Positions 1 to 6,352 are shown, counted from the first letter of the stretch. The stretch: 9,732 nt of DNA from Novosphingobium sp. UBA6722 (GCA_002454125.1 DKII01000098.1:1-9732), one strand, 5' to 3'. The notes: generated by a model from the letters alone, not told the origin. Numbers and translations: made by a program.

Positions 1-23
1 TTCAGCCACTCACCCACGTCTCC
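1..23 (-). tRNA. tRNA-Ser, 5' end only (partial at window edge)
   Basis: Read on the minus strand from position 23, the sequence has the 5' layout of a serine tRNA. There is a 7-nt acceptor arm GGAGACG, then U8 and G9, a 3-bp D-stem arm GGT, then G13, A14, G15, the invariant GG pair of the D-loop, and GAA. A 5' end of the form GGAGA.GTGG..GAGTGG.TGAA is typical of the long-variable-arm tRNA-Ser family. The anticodon, variable arm and 3' end lie left of the window, so the anticodon cannot be read and the acceptor stem cannot be checked for pairing. A plausible promoter sits immediately upstream (46-74). The call rests on a 23-nt pattern match. Confidence 0.72.
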
Positions 24-45
24 GGATCGCAGCGGCGAAGGGCGG

Positions 46-74
46 CCTATAGCGAGGGTGCTGGGGGGCGGCAA
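46..74 (-). promoter_or_regulatory. Predicted sigma70-type promoter for the tRNA-Ser gene
   Basis: On the minus strand a -35 box TTGCCG (69-74) is followed by a 17-nt spacer and a -10 box TATAGG (46-51). Each box matches 4 of 6 consensus bases at the ideal spacing. The sequence after the -10 is a GC-rich discriminator (GGCCGCCC-like), typical of stable-RNA promoters under stringent control. The predicted start lies around position 39, leaving a 5' leader of about 16 nt before the mature tRNA end at 23. Placement agrees with the tRNA call, but both boxes are imperfect and no start has been mapped. Confidence 0.45.
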
Positions 75-86
75 GGGGCTGGCGGG
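56..86 (+). other. Putative G-quadruplex motif in the divergent promoter region
   Basis: Four runs of three or more G (56-58, 63-68, 75-78, 84-86) are separated by loops of 4, 6 and 5 nt. This satisfies the usual G3+N1-7 folding rule. It lies on the template strand for tRNA-Ser and overlaps the spacer and -35 box of that gene's predicted promoter. In GC-rich genomes such runs also arise by chance, so function is unproven. Confidence 0.35.
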
Positions 87-108
87 ACTTTTTGCGTGGG
101 CTGCGCCG

Positions 109-176
109 GACTCGGTTCATCGTAAAAGCGACTCGACTGGTCGCCTGCCGATTGCCGGGCGGGGCGGGGTGGATTC
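109..176. promoter_or_regulatory. Cluster of three GANTC sites upstream of eipA
   Basis: GACTC (109-113), GACTC (130-134) and GATTC (172-176) are all GANTC, the recognition sequence of the alphaproteobacterial cell-cycle methyltransferase CcrM. In Caulobacter, methylated GANTC sites in promoters are bound by GcrA, and in Brucella the eipA gene is reported to be under CtrA control. No CtrA half-sites of the TTAA-N7-TTAA type were seen here. I could not find a convincing -35/-10 pair for eipA in this stretch. The regulatory role is inference; the sites themselves are directly visible. Confidence 0.35.
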
Positions 177-193
177 TCACCTGTGCAGTTGAC

Positions 194-217
194 CTGCCCG
201 GGGTGCATTCCGGGCAG
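194..217 (+). promoter_or_regulatory. Perfect 8-bp inverted repeat in the eipA leader
   Basis: CTGCCCGG (194-201) and CCGGGCAG (210-217) are perfect reverse complements around an 8-nt centre. The element ends 22 bp before the eipA start codon and 8 bp before its Shine-Dalgarno sequence. It could be an operator for a dimeric regulator or an mRNA leader hairpin. No T-run follows it, so it is not a terminator. Confidence 0.4.
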
Positions 218-239
218 CCAGGCACGGGAAGAGATCGAC

Positions 240-998
240 ATGAGCATGGCCAACAAGCGGGGCAAGTGGCGGACCGGACTGGCGGGGCTTCTGGGCCTGG
301 CTGCACTGGCGTTCAGCACGGGCGCCACGGCGCAGGTGACCTCGGTCGATCCCAACAAGGCGATCGACGGGGACCTCAAGACCAGCGCCGCCGCCAACCC
401 GGCTCCGGCGCCATCGCCCAGCATCGCGGTCGATCCGGCCCCGGCCGCTGCCGCGGCGCCTGCTGCCAGCGCGTCGACGGCCGCAGCCAATCCAGCCCCG
501 GCCAGCAAGGCTGGCACGACTTACAAGCAGGATGACCTGATCGGCGCGGCCGAGGGCGTGTTCGGCAAGGGCGCGCAGGGCCTGGCGCAGATGATCCAGG
601 ACCTGCTGAAGAAACAGGGCGAACCCAACGCCTATATCGTCGGGCGCGAAGGCGGCGGCGCGGTGGTGGTTGGCCTGCGCTATGGCTCGGGCACTCTGCA
701 CCACAAGATCGAGGGACAGAAGCCGGTCTACTGGACCGGGCCGTCGGTTGGCTTCGATGTTGGGGCCAATGCCGCCAACACCTTCGTGCTGGTCTACAAC
801 CTCTACAACACCGAAGACCTCTACAAGCGCTTCGGCGCGGGCGAGGGGCAGGCCTACCTGGTTGGCGGTTTCCACGTCAGCTACCTGCGGCGCGGCGATG
901 TGGTGCTGATCCCGGTGCGGATGGGCGCGGGGCTGCGGCTGGGGGTCAACGCCGGCTACATGAAGTTTTCAAAGAAGCAGCGCTGGCTGCCATTCTGA
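240..998 (+). CDS. eipA: EipA-family (DUF1134) envelope integrity protein
   Basis: This 252-residue exported protein belongs to the DUF1134 family, whose studied member is the Brucella periplasmic envelope-integrity protein EipA. An N-terminal signal peptide (KR-rich start, hydrophobic residues about 13-26, AxA-type end GATAQ near 28-32) should direct it to the periplasm. Residues about 50-90 form a low-complexity Ala/Pro linker. Residues about 95-252 are the conserved domain, with the blocks VFGKGAQGLA, GLRYGSGTLHHK, YWTGPSVGFDVGANA, TFVLVYNL and the C-terminal GYMKFSKKQRWLPF. The ATG at 240 is preferred because GGGAAGAG (226-233) lies 6 nt upstream; an in-frame ATG at 246 is the alternative. 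The gene is divergent from tRNA-Ser and convergent with the nitroreductase gene, and ends at its own intrinsic terminator. Family assignment is firm; molecular activity is not known. Confidence 0.92.
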   Translation: MSMANKRGKWRTGLAGLLGLAALAFSTGATAQVTSVDPNKAIDGDLKTSAAANPAPAPSPSIAVDPAPAAAAAPAASASTAAANPAPASKAGTTYKQDDLIGAAEGVFGKGAQGLAQMIQDLLKKQGEPNAYIVGREGGGAVVVGLRYGSGTLHHKIEGQKPVYWTGPSVGFDVGANAANTFVLVYNLYNTEDLYKRFGAGEGQAYLVGGFHVSYLRRGDVVLIPVRMGAGLRLGVNAGYMKFSKKQRWLPF

Positions 999-1071
999 TC
1001 CAGCGCCCTTAATCGGGATCAGCCGCAACCGTTCTGACCAATGAACCCGGTTGCCTGTCCCTTCCAGGCAT

Positions 1072-1112
1072 GGCCCGGCAGCCCCCCGAAGCTGCCGGGC
1101 CCTTTGCTTTTT
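1072..1112 (+). terminator. Intrinsic terminator downstream of eipA
   Basis: A perfect 11-bp GC-rich stem (1072-1082 with 1091-1101) closes an 8-nt loop and is followed on the plus strand by CTTTGCTTTTT (1102-1112). It fits a Rho-independent terminator for eipA. Read on the minus strand the same hairpin has no U-tract, so it is weaker as a terminator for the convergent nitroreductase gene. A second small hairpin (TGCCTG 1052-1057 with CAGGCA 1065-1070) sits beside it. Confidence 0.85.
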
Positions 1113-1117
1113 CGGAA

Positions 1118-1792
1118 TCAGTCGAACCCGACCCAGCGAGTGGCTTCCTCGACCGACTTGCGTTCCGAGACCACCGCATTAGCCGGGAAGGTCTCGTCCG
1201 GCCAGCCGAGCGCGACCGCCTTCATGATCACCTGATCGTCCGGAATGCCCGCGTGTTCGCGCACCACCGGGCTCTGCATGATCCCCTGGCTGTTGATCAC
1301 GCAGCCGAGGCCCCGCGACCAGGCGGCGTTGACCAACGCGGTAGTGACCGCACCGCAATCGAACGGCGTATCGTCGCTGTCGGCCAGTTCCTTGTCATAG
1401 GTGATGATCACGCAGACCGGCGCATCGAACTGGCGGAAGCCGCGCAGCACCCAGTCAAGCCGGGCGTCCTTGTCATCGCGGGCAATGCCTTGGGCGGCGA
1501 AAAGCTGCTTGGCGACGCCGATCTGGCGTTCGCGGTGGACGCCTTCAAAGGCATGGCCGGTGCGGAATTCGCGGCTGTGCGGCACGCCGGCCAGATTGCG
1601 CTCGGTATTGCCGGCGCGGATCCGGTCGAGCGGTTCGCCGGTGATGATGTGAAAGTTCCAGGGCTGGGTATTCATCGAGCTGGGCGCGCGCATGGCGAGG
1701 GTCAGCACTTCCTCGATCAGTTCGCGCGGGACCGGCTTGTTGAGATAGCCCCGGATCGAGCGGCGGCCCATGATGACGTCATCGAATTCCAC
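1118..1792 (-). CDS. Nitroreductase-family FMN flavoenzyme
   Basis: This 224-residue cytosolic protein of the NfsB/NfnB-type nitroreductase family is predicted to be an FMN-dependent NAD(P)H oxidoreductase acting on nitroaromatics, quinones or similar electrophiles. The N-terminal RRSIR (10-14) is the classic FMN phosphate-contacting motif. APSSMNTQPW (36-45) is the second FMN loop, ALGWPDETFPAN (194-205) is the conserved C-terminal loop, and R211 in SERK fits the last phosphate contact. A GTG at 1792 is chosen as start: the homologous family start falls here, and an AGAGG Shine-Dalgarno lies about 10 nt upstream, over the stop of the GST gene. In-frame sequence farther upstream lies inside that gene and shows no family similarity. 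It follows the GST gene by 14 bp, so the two are probably co-transcribed. The physiological substrate cannot be told. Confidence 0.87.
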   Translation of the reverse strand: MEFDDVIMGRRSIRGYLNKPVPRELIEEVLTLAMRAPSSMNTQPWNFHIITGEPLDRIRAGNTERNLAGVPHSREFRTGHAFEGVHRERQIGVAKQLFAAQGIARDDKDARLDWVLRGFRQFDAPVCVIITYDKELADSDDTPFDCGAVTTALVNAAWSRGLGCVINSQGIMQSPVVREHAGIPDDQVIMKAVALGWPDETFPANAVVSERKSVEEATRWVGFD

Positions 1793-1806
1793 GTGTCGTT
1801 TTCCTC

Positions 1807-2961
1807 TTAACCCAGAACCAGAACATTGTTTTCGCGCCGGATCGGGCGCGTCGTGGCGATTGCCATCATTTCCGCTCCGCCGGTGCGGTCGAGCAGATCG
1901 GCGAGCCGCGCGGCCTCCGCGCCGGTCAAGGCCGCCGCCGCAGCCTGGGCGCGACCGAAGTGCCACAGCGAGTGCGGCTGGCTGCCGCGTTCCATCGTCA
2001 CCCCGCGCCAAGGATAGCTGATCCGCCCAACATGCGGGTGCACCTGCCGCGCGCCATTGTGCGAGACGAGCTGGCCGGGGGCGGGATCGGCAAGGCTGCT
2101 GACCCACCGGTCAAAGCAGGCCGCATCGGCGGCAAGGCCGGGGCCCCACTGCGCGAACACCACTTTCAGCACGGCCTCCAGCGTTTCGGGCAGGGCGTCG
2201 CCGGCCGGGAAGGATGCTTCGTGGCCTGGGAAATCGGGATCCTCGATCTCGGCGCAGTTCATCCGCTCGGTCCACCGGAACACGTTCGGGGCCGTGGTCT
2301 TCATCAGGAGGCCGGGTACCGGATCGCGGGCAAGGTGGGCATAAAGCGGGGCCATCATGCCGAAATCCGCCAGGCTTGGCCGCCCGCCCAGCAGATAGGG
2401 ATGCTGCTGGAAGTGCTTGTCGAGCACGGCCAGCAGTTCGGCATAGCTTTCTTCCATCGCCGGAATGACCGCCTCGGTCACGCCCAGGTTGGGCAGGAAG
2501 CCGGCGAAGCGCGTCATCAGCTTGCCCGCCGTTTCCAGCCGCTGCTCGTGCGCCATGTGCGGAATGGCGCGGGCGAATTCGGTGCGCAGGAACAGCTCCT
2601 GCCGGTCGCGGTAGGACCAGCGGTAATGCATCGCCAGCGGCAGCAGATAGTTTGACCCGAAGGCATCGAGCACGTGGGCCACAACCTGCTGGACCGGGCC
2701 GGGCGGGGTGAAGTCTGGCGCTGGCGTGCAGGCTTCGATCGTGTCGATGATTGCAGTGGTATCCTGCACGATTTCCCCGGACGGGGTGCGGACCACCGGG
2801 ATCACCATGTGCCCGACCTGCGGGATCACCTCGCCCAGAAACTCAGGGTCGGCCGCCGAAACTTCGCGATAGGGCACGCCCTTCTTGATCAGATAGCTGC
2901 GCGCCTTGCCGGCATAGAGCGAATGCGGTGTCGCCCACAGAATGTACTGGCCACCGGCCAT
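1807..2961 (-). CDS. Glutathione S-transferase-like protein with long C-terminal extension
   Basis: This 384-residue protein has an N-terminal thioredoxin-fold GST domain (about 5-78). The conserved cis-Pro is in VIPVV (P55), and QDTTAIID (66-73) fills the glutathione gamma-glutamyl contact motif, with DT in place of the usual ES/DS. An all-helical C-terminal GST domain follows (about 90-235), ending in LLGGRPSLADFGMMAPLYAH (190-209) with the SxxD N-capping box. Residues about 240-384 are an extra region absent from standard 200-230-residue GSTs. The catalytic Ser/Cys/Tyr is not obvious; TPHSLYAGKA (11-20) occupies the usual position. The ATG at 2961 has a strong GGAGGGGG Shine-Dalgarno. The gene sits between the DJ-1/PfpI gene (45 bp upstream) and the nitroreductase gene (14 bp downstream), suggesting detoxification, but transferase activity is not shown. 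Confidence 0.8.
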   Translation of the reverse strand: MAGGQYILWATPHSLYAGKARSYLIKKGVPYREVSAADPEFLGEVIPQVGHMVIPVVRTPSGEIVQDTTAIIDTIEACTPAPDFTPPGPVQQVVAHVLDAFGSNYLLPLAMHYRWSYRDRQELFLRTEFARAIPHMAHEQRLETAGKLMTRFAGFLPNLGVTEAVIPAMEESYAELLAVLDKHFQQHPYLLGGRPSLADFGMMAPLYAHLARDPVPGLLMKTTAPNVFRWTERMNCAEIEDPDFPGHEASFPAGDALPETLEAVLKVVFAQWGPGLAADAACFDRWVSSLADPAPGQLVSHNGARQVHPHVGRISYPWRGVTMERGSQPHSLWHFGRAQAAAAALTGAEAARLADLLDRTGGAEMMAIATTRPIRRENNVLVLG

Positions 2962-2973
2962 GAATCGCCCCCT

Positions 2974-2992
2974 CCCGCTGTTTTCAGGCGGG
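2974..2992 (-). other. Imperfect hairpin overlapping the GST ribosome-binding site
   Basis: On the minus strand the gap between the DJ-1/PfpI and GST genes can fold into a 7-bp stem with one bulged base and an AAAA loop (2974-2980 with 2985-2992, bulge at 2988). Its 3' arm runs into the GGAGGGGG ribosome-binding sequence of the GST gene, so it might tune translation. It has no U-tract and is unlikely to terminate transcription. Confidence 0.25.
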
Positions 2993-3006
2993 CTTGTGGC
3001 ACGCGA

Positions 3007-3693
3007 TCAGGCGGACTGGAAGCCCAGTCGCTCTGCTGACGCGATCAGTTCGGCCCGGCGGGTCGGGGCGAGGCGATTGGCGCGGGCGGTGTAGACATCG
3101 ACCAGCGCCTGCCCGGCCTTGATCGGTGAGCCGCCATCGAACGGCGGATCGGGATCGTATTCCAGCGCCAGCTGGACCGCGCGGGCGTGATCCTCACCCG
3201 CGATCTCGGCCATCAGCGCCAGGGCAAAGTCGATCCCCGCGGTCACCCCGCCGCCGGTCGCGCGGTTGCGATCGATCACGTGGCGGGCCTGGACTGGCTC
3301 GGCGCCAAACAGGCTGAGCAGATCATGCCAGGCCCAGTGCGTGGTGGCCTTGTAGCCCTTGAGCAGACCCGCCGCGCCCAGGACCAGCGCGCCGGTGCAG
3401 ACGCTGGTAACCCATTGGGCCTCGCTGCCGACCTGCCTCACCCAGTCGAGCGCGGGTTCGTGGTCGATCACTTTGGCAACGCCGATCCCGCCAGGCACGC
3501 AGATCAGGTCAGCCGTTGGCACTTCGGCAAAGGTCGCCGTCGGCAGGATCGAAAAGCCCGCATCAGTTGGCACCGGATCGCGGCTGTCCCAGACCAGATC
3601 GACCTTGGCACCGGGCAGGCGCGAGAGGAACTGGGCCGGACCGGTCAGGTCAAGCTGGGTGACGTTCGGGAAGAGCAGGAAGGCGATGTGCAT
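3007..3693 (-). CDS. DJ-1/PfpI family protein, isonitrile hydratase-like
   Basis: This 228-residue cytosolic protein of the DJ-1/PfpI (class I glutamine amidotransferase-like) superfamily closely resembles Pseudomonas isonitrile hydratase InhA, which converts isonitriles to N-substituted formamides. The start HIAFLLFPNVTQLDLTGP carries the family Asp (D15). VCVPGG-like ICVPGG (64-69) precedes the nucleophile elbow, and TSVCTGALVLGAAGLL (96-111) holds the catalytic Cys99 followed by Thr100. THWAWH and GGGVTAGIDFAL are further hallmarks. The length matches InhA, and no AraC DNA-binding domain is attached, which argues against a GATase1-type regulator. The ATG at 3693 has AAGG about 9 nt upstream; a nearer ATG at about 3707 is out of frame. 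It begins 23 bp after motB on the same strand. Isonitrile hydration is inferred from similarity. Confidence 0.85.
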   Translation of the reverse strand: MHIAFLLFPNVTQLDLTGPAQFLSRLPGAKVDLVWDSRDPVPTDAGFSILPTATFAEVPTADLICVPGGIGVAKVIDHEPALDWVRQVGSEAQWVTSVCTGALVLGAAGLLKGYKATTHWAWHDLLSLFGAEPVQARHVIDRNRATGGGVTAGIDFALALMAEIAGEDHARAVQLALEYDPDPPFDGGSPIKAGQALVDVYTARANRLAPTRRAELIASAERLGFQSA

Positions 3694-3716
3694 GGCCTGA
3701 CCTTGGCATGCGCGCG

Positions 3717-4541
3717 CTACCGCATCAACAGGATCGAGATCCGGCGGTTGCGCGGGTCCTGCGGGTTCTCGCGGACCAGCGGCTCGCGGTCGGCCACGCC
3801 TTCGATCTTGCGGAAGCGGCCTTCGGCAATGCCCTGGCGTAATAGCGCCTGGCGGGTCGCCTCGGCCCGGCCGGCAGAGAGCGACCAGTTGTTGGCCCCG
3901 CCGCCGCGCCAGGGCAGGGCATCGGTATGGCCGCGCACCGAAACGTCGCCGGGTTCGGGCGCGATTACCCCGCCGATTGCCTTCAGCAGCAGCGCGGCAT
4001 CGCTGGTCAGCACCGTGGTGCCCAGCTGGAACATCGCAAAATCGGCATCGTCGACCAGATCGATGCGGATCCCCTCGCTGGTATCGACCATCCGCACCTG
4101 CTTGGCGATCCGGCCGGGGACCTTGCCCTCGGCCAGCTTGGCGGCCAGCCGCTGCTGCATCGATTTGACCCGCTCACCGCCCTCCTTGGGGCCGCCCTTG
4201 GTATCGCGCGGGATGGTGATGCCCTTGGTCCCGGTCTGCCCGGCGCGGTTGGGATAATTATCGACATCGGTGATCGAGGCCCCGCCGAGCATGCCGTTGG
4301 ACCCGGCGCTTTCCTGCTTCAGCTTGACCAGGGTCGGGGTGAAATAGTCGGCCAGGCCCTTGCGCTGCTTTTCATTGGTCGCGCCCAGCAGCCAGAGCAG
4401 CAGGAAGAAGGCCATCATCGCGGTGACGAAGTCGGCATAGGCCACCTTCCAGGCCCCGCCGTGGTGTCCGGCGGCGACGACGGTGATCTTCTTGACGATG
4501 ATCGGCGGGCCCTCGGCCTTGCCCTTCTTTGGCGTCGCCAC
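3717..4541 (-). CDS. motB: Flagellar stator protein MotB
   Basis: This 274-residue inner-membrane stator subunit anchors the motor to peptidoglycan and carries the proton-binding site. A short cytoplasmic N-terminus precedes one membrane helix (about 33-53). AYADFVTAMMAFFLLLW (34-50) includes Asp37, equivalent to the proton-carrying Asp32 of E. coli MotB. This sequence is of the MotB (H+) rather than PomB (Na+) type. The periplasmic plug/linker follows (about 55-150). The OmpA-like peptidoglycan-binding domain (about 150-274) shows GHTDALP (204-210), NWSLSAGRAEATR (218-230) and NRRISILL (265-272). The start is a GTG at 4541, only 3 bp after the motA stop, so translational coupling is likely; no ATG precedes the membrane helix. 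It is somewhat shorter than the E. coli protein (308). Confidence 0.96.
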   Translation of the reverse strand: MATPKKGKAEGPPIIVKKITVVAAGHHGGAWKVAYADFVTAMMAFFLLLWLLGATNEKQRKGLADYFTPTLVKLKQESAGSNGMLGGASITDVDNYPNRAGQTGTKGITIPRDTKGGPKEGGERVKSMQQRLAAKLAEGKVPGRIAKQVRMVDTSEGIRIDLVDDADFAMFQLGTTVLTSDAALLLKAIGGVIAPEPGDVSVRGHTDALPWRGGGANNWSLSAGRAEATRQALLRQGIAEGRFRKIEGVADREPLVRENPQDPRNRRISILLMR

Positions 4542-4544
4542 GGC

Positions 4545-5408
4545 CTAACGACCCCGCAGCGCGTCGAGCAGTTCGGACAGGCCGGGGCGGAAATCGTGGC
4601 CCAGACCGGAACGCGCGCTTTCCACCACCAGCGGCTGCGGCCAGCCATGCAAGCTGGCGATGATCACCTGCTTGACTGCGTGGAAGATCTGCTCGTCCGC
4701 TTCCAGCACCTGCTTCAGCCGCCCGGCCATCGGCGCGACCATACCGTAAGCCAGCAGCACCCCCAGGAAGGTCCCCACCAGCGCCGAACCGATCATGCCG
4801 CCCAGGATCGCCGGGGGCTTGTCGATCGAGCCCATGGTCTTGACCACGCCAAGCACGGCCGCGACGATCCCGAGGGCGGGCAGGGCATCGGCAAGGCCCT
4901 GCAGCGCGTGCTGCGGCTCGTGCATTTCGTGGAAATGGGTTTTCAGCGCATTGTCGATCACGTCCTCGACCGCGCGCACTTCCAGCGTGCCGGAAGAGAC
5001 GACGATCAGCGTCAGCGTATCGGCGATCACTGCGACCAGTTCCTTGTTGGCCAGCAGCCGCGGAAACTCGGCGAAGATGGCGGAACTGCCTGGATCGGTG
5101 ACGTGGCTTTCCAGCGCCACCGGCCCTTCGGCGCGCAGCAGCTTCATCAGCTTGGTTACCAGCACGATCGCATCGACATGGTCCTGCTTGGTGTGGCGCG
5201 GGCCCTTGAACACCTTGGCAAAGCCGCTGCCGATTGCCTTCAGGCCGTGGAGCGAATTGCCAGTGACCAGCGCGCCCACCGCCGCCCCGCCAATGATCAG
5301 CATTTCGTGCGGCAACGCATGGAGCACTGGCCCCAGCGCCCCGCCGGTCAGGGCAAAGCCGCCAAAGACCATGACGATCAGGATGATGATGCCGATGACG
5401 GCGTACAT
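4545..5408 (-). CDS. motA: Flagellar stator protein MotA
   Basis: This 287-residue inner-membrane protein is the torque-generating partner of MotB; the two form the proton-conducting stator around the rotor. Four membrane helices are visible at about 2-22, 33-52, 173-193 and 203-226, with a large cytoplasmic loop between the second and third. Key residues align with E. coli MotA: Arg92 and Glu100 in LLRAEGPVALE (R90 and E98, which contact FliG) and the channel prolines Pro177 and Pro226 (P173 and P222). GGMIGSALVGTFLGVLLAYG is the family signature before the fourth helix. The ATG at 5408 has an AAGGGGG Shine-Dalgarno slightly farther off than usual. The gene starts 29 bp after flgL and runs into motB with a 3-bp gap. 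No promoter was found in the gap, so it is probably read through from the flg genes. Confidence 0.97.
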   Translation of the reverse strand: MYAVIGIIILIVMVFGGFALTGGALGPVLHALPHEMLIIGGAAVGALVTGNSLHGLKAIGSGFAKVFKGPRHTKQDHVDAIVLVTKLMKLLRAEGPVALESHVTDPGSSAIFAEFPRLLANKELVAVIADTLTLIVVSSGTLEVRAVEDVIDNALKTHFHEMHEPQHALQGLADALPALGIVAAVLGVVKTMGSIDKPPAILGGMIGSALVGTFLGVLLAYGMVAPMAGRLKQVLEADEQIFHAVKQVIIASLHGWPQPLVVESARSGLGHDFRPGLSELLDALRGR

Positions 5409-5437
5409 GACGGTTCAGCCCCCTTCAGGAATACGGA

Positions 5438-6352
5438 TCAGCGCAGCATCGCGAACAGGCTGAGGCCGGCCAGCCGCGTGAAGGCGGCCTGGCTGGCTTC
5501 GAGCACGGTCATGATTTCCTGCAGCGCGGTGACGGTGGTGGCGAGATCGGCCCCGCCGATATCGGCCTGTTGTTCGGTGCGCTGCTCGCTGCGCTGGGTG
5601 CGGCGATCGCTGACCAGGTCGATCCAGTTCATCCGCCCGCCAACCACGGTCTGGGCGGTGGTGATCGATTCCAGACCGCTATCAAGGGCGCCCAGGGCAT
5701 CGCGCGCGCTCTGCGCCGGATCGGCACTGCCGCCCTGCATCGCCTGGCCCAGCTCGCGGACCAGGGTGAACAGGTTGGTCGGCCCTCCGGGGCCGTTGAA
5801 GTTCAGGAATTCCGGCCCGGTCACGCCGCGCAGCACGCTCTGGCCATCGCCCAGCGCCAGTTCTCCGGCCTGGGTCGTGCCGGCATAGACCGGCAGGCCG
5901 GCGGCATCGAGGGTATAGGCTGCGCCGGTCGCCTCACCGCCGAACAGGGCATGGCCAGCGCTGTCGCGACTGTTGGCCAGGCGGATCAGTTCGCCATAGA
6001 TTTCGCGGATTTCCACCCCGATCCCGCCGCGCTGGCTGGTGGTCAGGGTATCGCTGGCGGCCTGGACCGCCAGTTCCTTGATCCGGGTAACATAGGCAGC
6101 AAAATCGCTCAGCGCGCTGTCGGTCAGCGCCAGGTCCGAGCTGACCCGCGCGCCAGCGGCGGCGTTGATCTGGGCGAAACTGTCCTCGCGTGACAACGCG
6201 CGGAGCTGCGCTGCGCCGACCGGATCGTCCGACCCGCGCAGCAGCCGCTGGCCGGTGCCGATCGAACCTTGCAGGCTTTCAGCCTGCTTGCGCAGGTCAC
6301 CCAGCGCGCGGCTGGAGCGTTCGTAGAAGGCGCTGGTGGTGATGGTGGTCAT
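5438..6352 (-). CDS. flgL: Flagellar hook-filament junction protein FlgL (HAP3)
   Basis: This 304-residue exported axial protein forms the second layer of the hook-filament junction, between FlgK and flagellin. It has the flagellin-like D0/D1 architecture. The N-terminal helix (about 5-60) contains TGQRLLRGSDDPVGAAQL (33-50), matching the S/G-x-DDP motif shared by FlgL and flagellin. A variable middle follows, with LFGG (about 135-140), and a C-terminal helix ends in LAGLSLFAMLR. Length fits FlgL (about 300-320) rather than hook-length flagellins, and the position directly after flgK supports the call over flagellin. It has no signal peptide, as expected for a type III flagellar export substrate. 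The ATG at 6352 has AAGGGA about 10 nt upstream, and the gap to flgK is 20 bp. Confidence 0.93.
   Translation of the reverse strand: MTTITTSAFYERSSRALGDLRKQAESLQGSIGTGQRLLRGSDDPVGAAQLRALSREDSFAQINAAAGARVSSDLALTDSALSDFAAYVTRIKELAVQAASDTLTTSQRGGIGVEIREIYGELIRLANSRDSAGHALFGGEATGAAYTLDAAGLPVYAGTTQAGELALGDGQSVLRGVTGPEFLNFNGPGGPTNLFTLVRELGQAMQGGSADPAQSARDALGALDSGLESITTAQTVVGGRMNWIDLVSDRRTQRSEQRTEQQADIGGADLATTVTALQEIMTVLEASQAAFTRLAGLSLFAMLR

Noticed and set aside
189..194. TTGACC as a -35 box for eipA
   Set aside because: A 17-nt spacer puts the -10 at GGGCAG, inside the inverted repeat and too near the start codon to be a promoter.
10..306. 98-codon minus-strand open frame over the left intergenic region
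   Set aside because: It overlaps the start of eipA and runs into the tRNA-Ser 5' end; the product is Pro/Arg-rich with no family features.
177..875. 232-codon minus-strand open frame opposite eipA
   Set aside because: Mirror frame of eipA with Arg/Gly-rich composition; eipA itself has signal peptide, linker, conserved domain, ribosome-binding site and terminator.
1793..2107. Upstream extension of the nitroreductase frame
   Set aside because: The extra 105 codons lie within the GST gene and show no nitroreductase similarity; the GTG at 1792 has a good Shine-Dalgarno and the expected family N-terminus.
3187..4257. 356-codon plus-strand open frame opposite the DJ-1/PfpI gene and motB
   Set aside because: Antisense to conserved coding sequence, composition biased and crosses a real intergenic gap.
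3927..5888. Very long plus-strand open frame (653 codons) opposite motB, motA and flgL
   Set aside because: It is antisense to three confidently identified genes and its translation is a His/Gln/Arg/Asp-rich product typical of the reverse frame of GC-rich genes; no family resemblance.
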